DNA from: Pseudomonas synxantha
GTDB taxonomy: Bacteria; Pseudomonadota; Gammaproteobacteria; Pseudomonadales; Pseudomonadaceae
Length of the DNA: 64,000 nt
Reading direction: 5' to 3'
NCBI RefSeq assembly: GCF_900105675.1
Contig: NZ_LT629786.1
Location: 2,480,001 to 2,544,000 of the forward strand
Part shown: in pieces, positions 37,983 to 47,345 of the stretch
Layout of the letters: the number at the start of each line of letters is the position of its first letter
Numbering within the stretch: the first letter of the stretch is position 1
Program-made: the position numbers and the translations under genes
Notes under the pieces: model-generated
The model's database searches: none
Seen by the model: the letters and a program-made list of their open reading frames with translations, nothing else
Told to the model about the DNA's origin: nothing

Positions 37983-40640
37983 TTACGCCAGGCTCTTGCT
38001 GACCACCTCGAACACATCACTGGACAGCTCGCCGGAGGCAAGAATGCGCTCCAGTTCCGCTTTCATCAGCGCCTGCCGTGCGTTGTCGTATTTGCGCCAG
38101 CGCGTCAGCGGCGCCAGTTGGCGCGAGGCGATCTGAGGGTTCAGGGTATTGAGCTGTATCACCAGGTCCGCCAGGAAGCGATAACCCGAGCCGTCCGCGG
38201 CATGGAAGTTGACCAGGTTCTGCCCGGCAAATGCACCGATCAGCGCACGCACCTTGTTCGGGTTCTTGATGGTGAATGCCGGGTGCTCCATCAGTGCCTT
38301 GACCCGTGCCAGCCCGCCCGGCAAGGTGCTGCCGGCCTGGACGCTGAACCACTGGTCCATCACCAACGGGTTGTCCTTGAAGTTCTCGGCAAACACCGCC
38401 AGGGCCTGGGCTTTTTCCGCCTCGAACGGCGAGTTCACCAGTACCGCCAGGGCGGTCAGGCGCTCGGTCATGTTGTCGGCAGTATCGAACTGATCCAGGG
38501 TGGCCGCGAGTACTTGCGGCTTGCCGCTGAGCATCAGGTACGACAACGCGATGTTTTGCAGGGCGCGACGGGCAAAGTGCTCGGCCTCCGCCACGTACGG
38601 CGTCTGCTTGGACAGGTCGCGGTTGGCCTGGTAACGCAGCCACAATCCTTCGAACAGGTTGTCGGCCAATTGCTTGCGGGCATACTCACGGGCGGCGTGA
38701 ATGGCATCCACATCCGCCACGTCGCTGATTTCTGCCAGGTAGGCTTCGCTCGGCAGCGAGAGCATTTCCGCGACCATGGCCTGGTCCAGGCTTTCATCGC
38801 TCAAGACAGTGCGCAGCGCGTCGATCAGGCGCTGATCCAGCTTCAGCGGCTGACCCGCCTGATGCCGGCCGATCAGTTCCTGCAGCACCTGCACCGACAG
38901 TTGCTGGCCGGCATCCCAACGGTTGAAGCCGTCACTGTCGTGCTGCATCAGGAACATCAGCTGGTCACGGTCGTAAGGGAAGCTCAGTTTCACCGGCGCC
39001 GAGAAGCCACGCAGCAGCGAAGGCAAGGGTTTTTCGGCTATGTCGACGAAGGTGAACGTCTGCTCGGCTTCAGTCACCGAGATCACCCGGGAAGTGCCGC
39101 CAGCCGTCGCCTCACCGGCCAGTCGCAAGGCAATACCCGCGCCCTGCCCGTCCAGCAAGCCGAGCGCCACCGGAATCACGAACGGCAGTTTCTCGACCTT
39201 GTCCGGGGTGGCCGGGCAGCTCTGGCGGAAAGTCAGGCTGTAGGTCCTGGCCGCAGCGTCATACGACTCGCTGACCGCCAGACGTGGCGTACCGGCCTGG
39301 CTGTACCAGCGTTTGAACTGGCTGAGGTCGGCGCCATTGGCGTCTTCCATGGCCTTGATGAAGTCATCGCAGGTCACGGCCTGGCCGTCATGGCGCTCGA
39401 AGTAAAGGTCGCTGCCTTTGCGGAAACCGTCGGCGCCAAGCAAGGTATGGAGCATGCCGACTACTTCCGAGCCCTTTTCGTACACGGTCAGGGTGTAGAA
39501 GTTGGAGATCTCGATAAAGCTGTCCGGGCGCACCGCGTGGGCCATGGGCCCGGCGTCTTCGGCGAACTGGTGGGTACGCAGGTAGGCCACATCCTGGATG
39601 CGCTTGACCGTGGCCGAGTTCATGTCGGCGGAGAAGCCCGAGTCACGGAACACGGTGAAGCCTTCCTTGAGCGACAGCTGGAACCAGTCGCGGCAGGTCA
39701 CGCGATTGCCCGACCAGTTATGGAAGTACTCGTGGGCGACGATGGCCTCGACCCGCTGGTGGGCGGCGTCGGTGGCGGTTTCGGCGCGAGCCAGCACGGC
39801 GCTGGAGTTGAAGATATTGAGGCCCTTGTTCTCCATGGCACCCATGTTGAAGTCGTTGACCGCCACGATCATGAAGATGTCGAGGTCGTACTCGCGGCCG
39901 TAGGTTTCTTCGTCCCAACGCATGGATTTTTTCAGGCTGGTCATGGCGTGCTGGCACTTGTCGATGTTTTCCGGTTCGACGTAGATGCGCAGCGCCACTT
40001 CACGGTTGGTCATGGTGGTGAAGCTGTCTTCCACGCACCACAAATCACCGGCCACCAGCGCGAACAGGTAGGCCGGCTTCTTGAACGGGTCTTCCCAGGT
40101 CGCCCAATGCCGGCCGTCTTCGCCGGGGCCGCTGGCAATCGGGTTGCCGTTGGACAGCAACACCGGGTAGCTGTGCTGTTCGGCGATCACTGTGGTAGTG
40201 AAGACGCTCATCACGTCCGGACGGTCGAGGTAGTAAGTGATCTTGCGGAAGCCTTCGGCTTCGCACTGGGTGCAGAACATGCTGCCGGATTTGTACAGCC
40301 CTTCGAGGGCAGTGTTGGTTTCCGGGTGGACCTTGACGGTGGTGTCGAGGGTGAAGGTTGCACTCTTGGGCTGCACGGTCAGGTGGCTGTCGGTCAGCTG
40401 GTAGTCAGCGTCCGTCAGTTCCTGGTCAGCCAGGTTCACACTCAATAGCTCCAGTTGCTGGCCATCGAGCACCAGCGGCGGCAGGCCGGCACCGCGCTCG
40501 GGGTTGCGGCGCATCACCAATTGCGCGTGGACCAGGCTGTGGTCCTCGAACAACTCGAAGGTCAGGTGCGTCTCGTCAATCAGGTAGTCCGGCGCCTGAT
40601 AGTCCTTAAGGTAGATCATCTTCGGTTGTTCGGTGCGCAT
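37983..40640 (-). CDS. pepN: Aminopeptidase N (M1 family)
   Basis: 885 residues, normal for bacterial PepN. The exopeptidase motif GAMEN is in VNDFNMGAMENKGLNIFNSS. The zinc site is HEYFHNWSGNRVTCRDWFQL with the third ligand Glu in LSLKEG. A C-terminal helical domain of about 350 residues follows. It is a cytoplasmic broad-specificity aminopeptidase for peptide turnover. The stop is 100 bases from the REP-bounded repeat. The downstream-oriented DUF2797 gene cluster lies upstream on the same strand, 13 bases away, so it may be co-transcribed. Confidence 0.95.
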   Translation of the reverse strand: MRTEQPKMIYLKDYQAPDYLIDETHLTFELFEDHSLVHAQLVMRRNPERGAGLPPLVLDGQQLELLSVNLADQELTDADYQLTDSHLTVQPKSATFTLDTTVKVHPETNTALEGLYKSGSMFCTQCEAEGFRKITYYLDRPDVMSVFTTTVIAEQHSYPVLLSNGNPIASGPGEDGRHWATWEDPFKKPAYLFALVAGDLWCVEDSFTTMTNREVALRIYVEPENIDKCQHAMTSLKKSMRWDEETYGREYDLDIFMIVAVNDFNMGAMENKGLNIFNSSAVLARAETATDAAHQRVEAIVAHEYFHNWSGNRVTCRDWFQLSLKEGFTVFRDSGFSADMNSATVKRIQDVAYLRTHQFAEDAGPMAHAVRPDSFIEISNFYTLTVYEKGSEVVGMLHTLLGADGFRKGSDLYFERHDGQAVTCDDFIKAMEDANGADLSQFKRWYSQAGTPRLAVSESYDAAARTYSLTFRQSCPATPDKVEKLPFVIPVALGLLDGQGAGIALRLAGEATAGGTSRVISVTEAEQTFTFVDIAEKPLPSLLRGFSAPVKLSFPYDRDQLMFLMQHDSDGFNRWDAGQQLSVQVLQELIGRHQAGQPLKLDQRLIDALRTVLSDESLDQAMVAEMLSLPSEAYLAEISDVADVDAIHAAREYARKQLADNLFEGLWLRYQANRDLSKQTPYVAEAEHFARRALQNIALSYLMLSGKPQVLAATLDQFDTADNMTERLTALAVLVNSPFEAEKAQALAVFAENFKDNPLVMDQWFSVQAGSTLPGGLARVKALMEHPAFTIKNPNKVRALIGAFAGQNLVNFHAADGSGYRFLADLVIQLNTLNPQIASRQLAPLTRWRKYDNARQALMKAELERILASGELSSDVFEVVSKSLA

Positions 40641-40653
40641 GCTTGGGATCCTT

Positions 40654-41451
40654 CTACTGATGCACGGCGAGCTGGTAGGCCGTGTATTTACGAATATTGA
40701 TAACGCCGGTGTCGAAGATCAGGTATTGGCCCTTGATCCCCAGCAGCGTGCCTTCGGCAATCGGGTTCTTGTCCAGGTTGAAGCTGACGATCTTGGTCGG
40801 ATACTGCTCGACCGGGTAGCGGATTTCAATCGGCTCGATGTCGGCAATGGTTTGGATGGCTTGCAGGCCAAAGCGTTCCTGCAAACCCAGCAAGCCTTCG
40901 GCACAGGAAGCAAACAGCTCATCGCGCACCTGCTTGAGGTCCACTGCTGCCGCGTCGCCCTTAAGCAAGGCGCGCCAGTTGGTCTTGTCGGCCACCTGGC
41001 TGCGGAACAGGTCTTCGACGAAGCCGGACTGCTGGCGCGTGGCGACACGCATGATCGGCAGCGCCTGGCTGGCGCCCTGGTCGAGCCAGCGGGTGGGCAA
41101 TTGGGTGGCGCGGGTGATGCCGACCTTGATCCCCGACGAATTGGCCAGGTACACCACGTGGTCGGTCATGCAGAACGTTTCGCCCCAGCCGGGATCACGG
41201 CAGGTGCCGGCGTCGTAATGGCAGCGCTCGGGGCTCATGATGCACAGGTCGCACTGGGCCAGCTTGGTCATGCACGGGTAGCAATAGCCCTGGCTGAAGC
41301 TGGTCTTGGTCTTGCGCCCGCAGTGGCTGCAATGAATGGCACCCAGGTATTCGAGGCGCACATGGGTGCCGATCAGAGGGTTGACCGGCACCTCGACATC
41401 GCCCAGGCGAAAGGCGTATTGAACGGTCGGCTCACCGAGTTGCGCCGACAT
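40654..41451 (-). CDS. DUF2797 protein with Cys-rich zinc region and GIY-YIG-like segment
   Basis: 265 residues from the ATG at 41451. A Cys cluster (CSHCGRKTKTSFSQGYCYPC, then CDLC, C and C further on) predicts one or two zinc sites at about residues 45-90. It is followed by DHVVYLANSSGIKVGITRAT and LPTRWLDQGA, which looks like the GIY-YIG nuclease core. No role is established. The first 30 residues of the longer open frame (to 41541) overlap the YeaC-like gene and look non-coding. Same strand as pepN downstream and the YeaC-like gene upstream. Confidence 0.82.
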   Translation of the reverse strand: MSAQLGEPTVQYAFRLGDVEVPVNPLIGTHVRLEYLGAIHCSHCGRKTKTSFSQGYCYPCMTKLAQCDLCIMSPERCHYDAGTCRDPGWGETFCMTDHVVYLANSSGIKVGITRATQLPTRWLDQGASQALPIMRVATRQQSGFVEDLFRSQVADKTNWRALLKGDAAAVDLKQVRDELFASCAEGLLGLQERFGLQAIQTIADIEPIEIRYPVEQYPTKIVSFNLDKNPIAEGTLLGIKGQYLIFDTGVINIRKYTAYQLAVHQ

Positions 41452-41480
41452 TTTGCTGACTGCACCGCGACCAATTTCAA

Positions 41481-41741
41481 TCAATGGATCGCATCCGACT
41501 TGAACAGGATGTTCGGCACCGGCGCCGACTTGGAGGCGCATTCCTGTGGCCCCATGTAGCCGGTGCGCTGCTCTTCGGGCAGGTTCTGGATTTCCCAGGC
41601 GATCACTGCCTGCAAGGACAGCTCGCGCTGCTCGGCGGTGAGCTTGCGGCCGTCAGACCATTTGCCGATTTCCACGGCGAGCTTGAGGCTCTCGTAGATG
41701 TCCGGAGTGATGTTTTCGATCATTGCAGCAAAAGAGGACAT
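41481..41741 (-). CDS. YeaC-like DUF1315 protein
   Basis: 86 residues from the ATG at 41741, preceded by GGAAGAG. The sequence MIENITPDIYESLKLAVEIG, KWSDGRKLTAEQRELSLQAV and CASKSAPVPNILF agrees with the DUF1315/YeaC family of short gammaproteobacterial proteins of unknown function. The end of the family, with Pro/Asn-Ile-Leu, is kept. It lies 14 bases after the rhomboid gene stop and 29 before DUF2797, so an operon is likely. Confidence 0.85.
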   Translation of the reverse strand: MSSFAAMIENITPDIYESLKLAVEIGKWSDGRKLTAEQRELSLQAVIAWEIQNLPEEQRTGYMGPQECASKSAPVPNILFKSDAIH

Positions 41742-41755
41742 AAGGCTCTTCCTTA

Positions 41756-42625
41756 TCAAATAGACGCTTTGCGACGGTTGTACAAACCACCGAGCAAACC
41801 CGTCAGGCAACCGATGACCAAGCCGCCCACATGGGCCGCGTTGGCGATTTCGCCGAAGCCGATCATCGAGACCAGCCCCGACAGGCAAAGCAGCAGCCAC
41901 ACCAGCATCATCACCAGCACTCCACGGGGCAGGCGATAGGCGGGGTTGGGTGACAATAATTGAAAGATCCAGCAATGCCCGAGCAGGCCATACAGCACGC
42001 CGGACAAACCGCCAAACAGGCCGGGGCCGCCATAGGCATATTGAGCGTAGTTGGAGACCAGGCTGAACAACAGGGTCAGGCCCAGCAGGTTGATACTGCC
42101 CTGGCGTGCTTCAATGCGCCGGCCCAGCTCCCAGTACCACATGCCGTTCATGGCCAGGTGCAGGATGCCGAAGTGAATCAGCATCGGCGTGACCAGGCGC
42201 CACCACTGCCCCGAAGCCAGCGTGTCGGCAAGCGGCGTGAACTGGATGTACTCGCCCAGCACCCGGAACGGCAGGAAGGTCAGCCAGGCCATGGCTTGCA
42301 GGTTTTCGCCGAGCAGAGTCACTGCACCGACGATAAGGCTGGCCAGCAGCACCAGCGCGGTGACCGGGCTATGGCGTACTTGCTGGACAAAGCCTGGCCG
42401 AGCAACCGGTGCCTGTTCGGGAATATCCAACTGCTGGTCCGGGTCGCCGGCGGGGAAGCGCTGATACAACACGCGCACGTCATCGCTGATGGTTTCGGGC
42501 ACCCACAACACTTGCTCGCCCGCCTCTTCACTGACGCGATGGGGCACTTGCATGCGTTGCAGCAACTTGACGAAACCACCCAGGTCGACGCTCAGGGGCA
42601 AGCGCAATACAGCTACGGTACTCAT
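41756..42625 (-). CDS. Rhomboid intramembrane serine protease (GlpG-like)
   Basis: 289 residues. A soluble N-terminal domain (about 1-85) is followed by six membrane helices. The catalytic dyad is visible: Ser208 in GLFGGLSGVLYG and His265 in IANAAHVGGLV. The H-x-x-x-N motif (HLAMNGMWYWELG) in helix 2 is also present. Cleaves transmembrane helices in the inner membrane; no substrate is known. It overlaps the phosphatase gene upstream by 4 bases (42622-42625), so the genes are coupled. Confidence 0.92.
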   Translation of the reverse strand: MSTVAVLRLPLSVDLGGFVKLLQRMQVPHRVSEEAGEQVLWVPETISDDVRVLYQRFPAGDPDQQLDIPEQAPVARPGFVQQVRHSPVTALVLLASLIVGAVTLLGENLQAMAWLTFLPFRVLGEYIQFTPLADTLASGQWWRLVTPMLIHFGILHLAMNGMWYWELGRRIEARQGSINLLGLTLLFSLVSNYAQYAYGGPGLFGGLSGVLYGLLGHCWIFQLLSPNPAYRLPRGVLVMMLVWLLLCLSGLVSMIGFGEIANAAHVGGLVIGCLTGLLGGLYNRRKASI

Positions 42626-43593
42626 GGAATGGCCTCTGGTCGCTCAACGTCGACCCATACGAATTTACGTGGATCCAGCTGGGTTTCCTGGTCCAGTCGA
42701 TACGCTACCAGCTTGCCGTACAACACCGCGCTGTAGTCCAGGCAGGCCAGGTTCGGGCGGATCGGCGCCGGTTTGCCGCTGCGCCAGTAGTGGCCGACGA
42801 ACAACAGCGGTTCATCGACGCCGTAGCGCAGCAACGAATTCTTTTGCTTGGAAGACAACGGCGTGCGCGCCACCGGCTCAGGCAGTGCATCGGGCTGGAA
42901 CACGATGTCGCCGTAGGTCTTGGGGTCGTCTTCCCAGAACTTGGTGCGAAAGAACGAGCGCGTCAGGCCATCGCCACCGGTCAGGGTCAAGCCGTCGGGC
43001 AAGCGCATATCGGTGCCGCGCAGCAGCCGGTCGAAGGCGTTGCAGGCAAAACTGCCCGGCACGGCGGCGGCCTGCAGGAAGTGCTGGTCGATACAGCCAT
43101 CCGGGAAGGTCGCGCGCAGCGGCTGGATAAAGCCCTCGTCCCAGCACGCGTGCACCACGCGGAAACGCCCGGCATCGACAAACAGCGGCATGTCGTAGAA
43201 CCAGCCGAGGAAGTCGTGCCAGTCGGCCGGGTGGTGTTCGAATTGGGTCAGGGTCTCTTGGATCAAACGCGCATGCCGTGGGTTGTGCTCGCGCACGAAC
43301 TGCTTGCCGCTGCCAGGTGGAGCCGGCGTGGTCCAGCCCAGCGCGTTGAACTCATGGTTGCCCATGATGCAAAGCGCCTGCCCGGCCTCGGTCATATCGT
43401 GGACGATATGCAGCGCCTCGCGGATGCGCGGGCCACGGTCGATGATATCGCCGAGGAACACCGCCATGCGTGACGGATGGCGCCAGGTGCCACCCTGCTT
43501 GTGGTAACCCAATTGGTCGAGCAAGTGCTCAAGGGTATGAGCGCAACCGTGCACGTCACCAATCAGGTCATAACTACGCGCGGGATCGAGCAT
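42622..43593 (-). CDS. Calcineurin-like metallophosphoesterase (PPP-type)
   Basis: 323 residues. Metal motifs are in order: DLIGDVHGCAHTLEHLLDQL (GDxHG), FLGDIIDRGPRIRE (GDxxDRG) and CIMGNHEFNALGW (GNHE). These are the serine/threonine-phosphatase type of the calcineurin superfamily. The C-terminal part has FVGHYWRSG, which is the distal GH motif. Substrate unknown. The ATG at 43593 overlaps the nadK stop in TGATG, and the stop overlaps the rhomboid start, so nadK, phosphatase and rhomboid are coupled. Confidence 0.88.
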   Translation of the reverse strand: MLDPARSYDLIGDVHGCAHTLEHLLDQLGYHKQGGTWRHPSRMAVFLGDIIDRGPRIREALHIVHDMTEAGQALCIMGNHEFNALGWTTPAPPGSGKQFVREHNPRHARLIQETLTQFEHHPADWHDFLGWFYDMPLFVDAGRFRVVHACWDEGFIQPLRATFPDGCIDQHFLQAAAVPGSFACNAFDRLLRGTDMRLPDGLTLTGGDGLTRSFFRTKFWEDDPKTYGDIVFQPDALPEPVARTPLSSKQKNSLLRYGVDEPLLFVGHYWRSGKPAPIRPNLACLDYSAVLYGKLVAYRLDQETQLDPRKFVWVDVERPEAIP

Positions 43594-44483
43594 CAGTCGC
43601 CTCCACCCCCCAAGCGGCTGCCCCAGCCCAGCTTGGTACGGCACACTTCGTAGTAGTTGTGATCCAGCGGGTGGATCAAGCGCAACTTCTGTGCCTTCTT
43701 GCTCACGGTGATGGTGTCACCGGGGGCGCAGGTGAAATGATTTTGCCCGTCGCAGGAGACTTGCGGGTAAATCTGCATGTCTTTGGACACCACGATTTTC
43801 AACTCACTGTTGCCATCGACCACAATCGGTCTGCTGGACAACATATGGGGGTACATCGGCACGATCACAATGGCATCGAGCTTGGGATGCATGATCGGAC
43901 CGCCTGCCGACAGCGCGTAGGCGGTCGAGCCGGTGGGGGTGGCGACGATCAGGCCGTCGGCCTTCTGGCTGCACACGAACTGACCGTCGATGTACAACTC
44001 GAACTCGATCATCCGCGTGGACTTGCCCGGATGCAGCACTACATCGTTGAGGGCATCGCCCTGGCCAATGGCCTCGCCGTGGCGGCGCACTTCGGCTTGC
44101 AGCAGGAAGCGGTTCTCCACCAGGTAATGGCCGTCGAGCACCTTGGCCACTTCGACTTCCAACTCATCGGGGCGGATATCGGTCAGAAACCCCAGGCTGC
44201 CGCGGTTGATCCCCAGCACCGGCACGTTATGCCGCGCCAGCGCACGAGCGGCGCCGAGCAGGCTGCCATCGCCGCCGACCACAATGACCATGTCGCAGAC
44301 TTCGCCGAGCATCTTGCGCGACGAGGTTTGCAGGCCGTGGCCTGGGAGGATTTCAGCGATGGTGTCTTCGAGGATCACATGCAGGTGGCGCTCGAGCAGA
44401 AACTTCTTCAGTCGGCGGACGGTGTCCAACACCTGGGTACTGCCCAGGCGACCGATAATGCCGATATTGCGAAATTGCTCCAT
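43593..44483 (-). CDS. nadK: NAD kinase
   Basis: 296 residues from the ATG at 44483 with AGGAG upstream. The diagnostic motifs are VIVVGGDGSLLGAARALA, LNDVVLHPGKS (NE/D motif) and ADGLIVATPTGSTAYALSAG with SAGGP. The enzyme makes NADP+ from NAD+. First gene of a run nadK-phosphatase-rhomboid-yeaC-like-DUF2797-pepN on the minus strand, with the first three overlapping. Confidence 0.94.
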   Translation of the reverse strand: MEQFRNIGIIGRLGSTQVLDTVRRLKKFLLERHLHVILEDTIAEILPGHGLQTSSRKMLGEVCDMVIVVGGDGSLLGAARALARHNVPVLGINRGSLGFLTDIRPDELEVEVAKVLDGHYLVENRFLLQAEVRRHGEAIGQGDALNDVVLHPGKSTRMIEFELYIDGQFVCSQKADGLIVATPTGSTAYALSAGGPIMHPKLDAIVIVPMYPHMLSSRPIVVDGNSELKIVVSKDMQIYPQVSCDGQNHFTCAPGDTITVSKKAQKLRLIHPLDHNYYEVCRTKLGWGSRLGGGGD

Positions 44484-44629
44484 GGGGCTCCTGCGGGGTG
44501 TGGGGTGCGACCAAAAAGAACGATTATGGGCGAAAGGCCGTCTCAGGCAAAATCCTTTGTCGCCGCAGAGCCTTGATGACAATGGTTCTCAGGCACCTTG
44601 CGCACGTCTGAAAAGGCTATGCTCGGACC

Positions 44630-45577
44630 ATGACAGTGTTCCCTGACTTGCACGCCCTGCCCCGTCAATTGCGCCACCCCGAGGTGCGCGACCTGGCGTG
44701 GGTGATACTCGCCCCGCCGATGCTCGCGCAGACACCATGGCCGCAGCGCCATCCGTTGGCCGGCAGTGACTGGGTGCAGGCGCCCCACTTGCTCGAAGCC
44801 TGGCTGCGTGACCTGGACCGTGACAGCAGTGCCTTGCAGCAATGGCTGAGCCTGTCACGCACGCGGCGCCTGGGCCTCTATTACGAACGCCTGTGGCAGT
44901 TCGCGGTGCAACATGCGCCGGGCGTGGAATTGCTGGCCGCCAACCTGCCGATCCGGCGCGCCGGGCATACCCTGGGCGAGCTGGACATGCTGCTGCGCGA
45001 CCGCGATGGCGTGCACCACCTGGAACTGGCGATCAAGCTCTACCTGGGCCCTCAGGACGGCGATGGCCAAGACACCGCGCAATGGCTTGGCCCTGGCTGC
45101 CATGACCGGCTCGACCGCAAGTTGGCACACCTTGCCCAGCACCAGTTGCCGATCTCGGCACGTGCCGAGAGCCGCGAAGCCTTGGCGGCGCTGGATATCC
45201 AACAGTTCGATGCGCATTTGTGGCTGGGCGGTTATCTGCTCTATCCCTGGCCCGGCGCGGCGCAATCCCCCCTTGGCGCTCACCCGCAGCATTTGCGCGG
45301 GCGCTGGCTGCATCAACGCGACTGGCGGGACTTTGTCAGCACCACCCCGCCCGGCCGCTGGCAGCCCTTACCCCGCCATGCCTGGCTGGCACCGGCGCAT
45401 TACCCGGCGGATGAGGTGTGGAGTGAAGAACAGATTCAAGGCTGGCTGGCGGACCTGGACTCGATGGCCCCGGCGCAGTTGCTGGTGCGGATGGTGCAGA
45501 GCGGTGAGGAGTGGGAGGAAGCGGAACGGTTGTTTCTGGTGGCGGATCTTTGGCCGAATGTGCCGGGGGCGGGCTGA
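44630..45577 (+). CDS. DUF1853 protein with PD-(D/E)xK-like core
   Basis: 315 residues. Family features include ARFYERLWQF-like [13 protein letters not shown] and [20 protein letters not shown]. The following [12 protein letters not shown] gives a D...E-x-K spacing (Asp in GELDMLL, then ELAIK), the pattern of restriction-like nuclease folds. DUF1853 proteins have no assigned role. The gene is divergent from nadK with a 146-bp gap. REP copies follow its stop. Confidence 0.83.
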   Translation: MTVFPDLHALPRQLRHPEVRDLAWVILAPPMLAQTPWPQRHPLAGSDWVQAPHLLEAWLRDLDRDSSALQQWLSLSRTRRLGLYYERLWQFAVQHAPGVELLAANLPIRRAGHTLGELDMLLRDRDGVHHLELAIKLYLGPQDGDGQDTAQWLGPGCHDRLDRKLAHLAQHQLPISARAESREALAALDIQQFDAHLWLGGYLLYPWPGAAQSPLGAHPQHLRGRWLHQRDWRDFVSTTPPGRWQPLPRHAWLAPAHYPADEVWSEEQIQGWLADLDSMAPAQLLVRMVQSGEEWEEAERLFLVADLWPNVPGAG

Positions 45578-45603
45578 TGAAGCTGTGGTGTATTTAAAGG
45601 CCT

Positions 45604-45681
45604 CATCGGGGGCAAGCCCCCTCCCACATTTTGAGCACACCGCATTCCCCTGTGGGAGGGGGCTTGCTCCCGATGGCGATG
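45604..45681. repeat. REP doublet after the DUF1853 gene
   Basis: ATCGGGGGCAAGCCCCCTCC (left, ending CACATT at 45630) and GTGGGAGGGGGCTTGCTCCC (right, 45652 on) form an outward-facing pair separated by about 22 bases. They lie between convergent DUF1853 and chlD-like genes and could act as a transcription barrier. Confidence 0.85.
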
Positions 45682-45690
45682 GCCAAGGCA

Positions 45691-46422
45691 CTACAAACCA
45701 TCGATATGCCGATACTCCAACTGCAACCCCATCGCCAGCTCTTGAGCCCTCCCCAACCTGATCGGCCCACGCTCAATATCGATCAGCAATCCCGGGCACT
45801 CCAATCGCGGCAATGCGTCAATTGCCTTGAGCCGCCCATCGGTCATCACCAGCAACTTCTGTTGCTCCACCGGATAGCGCTTGCGCCGCGCCGCGAGCCA
45901 CTCCCCGGCCTCGGCCAGTGCCGCCAGCAATGGCGTGCCGCCGCCGGCACCGAGTTGTTCCAGCCAACCCGCCAGTCCTTTGGCAGCCTTCAGGCCTTGC
46001 ACCTGCCACTTCGGCGATGCGCCGCTTGCCGTCAGCAAGGCCATGCGCGCCCGTTGCCGGTAAGCATCGTCAAACAGCTGGGCCAACAACCCCTTGGCAT
46101 CGGTCAACGCGCGATGGCGCCGAGTCGACGCCGAGGCATCGACGATCACCAACCACAATTCAGGCGCTGAACGACTACGCAGGTGAAACAGCAAATCGTC
46201 CCGGGATTGCGGCCGGCCGTCGAGCAAAGTGCCCGGCCAATTGATCGTGCCCTGCTGTGCGCTGCGCGCCTTGCCCTGCCTGCCGTTGTCCAGGCTGCCC
46301 GCCTGGGGCCGGGCATCCGCCCCCGCGTCAGGTCGGGGGCGGATGCCTAGGGCTTTTTTGGCCAGGCCGGCACATCGCGGCGTGCGCCGGTGGGCAAGGC
46401 CGGTGCGGGCATATCGCCCCAT
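45691..46422 (-). CDS. VWA-domain chelatase subunit (ChlD-like), short form
   Basis: 243 residues. An N-terminal Arg/Pro/Gly-rich linker is followed by a von Willebrand A domain with a MIDAS motif: [18 protein letters not shown] (DxSxS), [17 protein letters not shown] (conserved Thr) and [13 protein letters not shown] (Asp). It partners the AAA+ subunit to power CobN in cobalt insertion. The start at 46422 lies 76 bases inside the preceding ATPase gene in another frame. No later ATG, GTG or TTG in that stretch would retain the domain. The family usually has such a short stand-alone VWA in Pseudomonas. Confidence 0.83.
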   Translation of the reverse strand: MGRYARTGLAHRRTPRCAGLAKKALGIRPRPDAGADARPQAGSLDNGRQGKARSAQQGTINWPGTLLDGRPQSRDDLLFHLRSRSAPELWLVIVDASASTRRHRALTDAKGLLAQLFDDAYRQRARMALLTASGASPKWQVQGLKAAKGLAGWLEQLGAGGGTPLLAALAEAGEWLAARRKRYPVEQQKLLVMTDGRLKAIDALPRLECPGLLIDIERGPIRLGRAQELAMGLQLEYRHIDGL

Positions 46423-47345
46423 TGGCCCTGGCCAGGGGAGGTCTCAGACGGCTTCGACGATTGCCCTTCATTCGGCGGCGCGGCCGGTGGCGTTTGCGGC
46501 TGACGGCGATGGCGCAAGGCAAACTCGGCCACTGCATCTATGTCTTCTTCGGCGATGACTGACGCGCCACGCCAAGCCGCATGAGCCCGGGCGCCACGCA
46601 GCCAGACCAGGTCAGCGCGCAGGCCATCGACGCCTTCAGCAAAGCAGCGTTCGGTGATCCGGGCCAATGCCTGATCATCCAACGGGATGCTGTCGAGCCG
46701 TGCCCGCGCCTGGGTGCAGCGCTCGCGCAAGGCGGCCTGAGGTTCAGCCCACTGCGCGCAGAACGCCGCTGGATCGGTGTCGAAATCCAGGCGACGACGG
46801 ATGATCTGCCCGCGCTCGGCAGGCAAGGTCTGCCCGCTCAGCGCCACATTGAAGCCGAAGCGGTCGAGCAGTTGCGGGCGCAACTCACCCTCCTCCGGGT
46901 TCATGGTGCCGATCAGCACAAAGCGCGCCGAATGGCGATGGGAAATGCCGTCACGTTCGATCAGGTTGGTGCCGCTGGCGGCCACGTCCAGCAGCAGGTC
47001 CACCAAGTGGTCTGCCAACAGGTTGACCTCATCCACATACAGCACACCGCCATCCGCCTTGGCCAACACGCCGGGGGAAAACTGCGCACGGCCTTCGCCC
47101 AGTGCTGCATCCAGGTCCAAGGTGCCGACCAGCCGCTCCTCGGTCGCGCCCAAAGGCAAGGTGACGAACTGCCCGCTGGCCAGCAGGTCCGCCAGGCCAC
47201 GGGCCAGGGTCGACTTGGCCATGCCCCGCGGCCCTTCGATCAGCACGCCGCCGATCCTCGGGTCGATGGCAGTCAGGCACAGCGCCAGTTTCAGCTCGTC
47301 GGCGCCGACCACGGCGGACAGCGGGAAATGGGGAGTCTCAGTCAT
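46347..47345 (-). CDS. AAA+ magnesium/cobalt chelatase subunit (ChlI-like)
   Basis: 332 residues. Walker A is [19 protein letters not shown]. Walker B is [20 protein letters not shown], and sensor motif [20 protein letters not shown] is complete. The C-terminal tail is Pro/Gly/Gln-rich and of low complexity. ChlI-type ATPases drive metal insertion together with a VWA subunit and a large chelatase, here CobN. Its ATG overlaps the cobN stop (ATGA, 47342-47345). Member of the riboswitch-led cobW operon. Confidence 0.9.
   Translation of the reverse strand: MTETPHFPLSAVVGADELKLALCLTAIDPRIGGVLIEGPRGMAKSTLARGLADLLASGQFVTLPLGATEERLVGTLDLDAALGEGRAQFSPGVLAKADGGVLYVDEVNLLADHLVDLLLDVAASGTNLIERDGISHRHSARFVLIGTMNPEEGELRPQLLDRFGFNVALSGQTLPAERGQIIRRRLDFDTDPAAFCAQWAEPQAALRERCTQARARLDSIPLDDQALARITERCFAEGVDGLRADLVWLRGARAHAAWRGASVIAEEDIDAVAEFALRHRRQPQTPPAAPPNEGQSSKPSETSPGQGQWGDMPAPALPTGARRDVPAWPKKP

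Noticed and set aside
37731..40448. 905-codon plus-strand open frame opposite pepN
   Set aside because: Exactly antisense to a clear aminopeptidase N. Long antisense frames are common in high-GC DNA, and the translation shows no family motifs.
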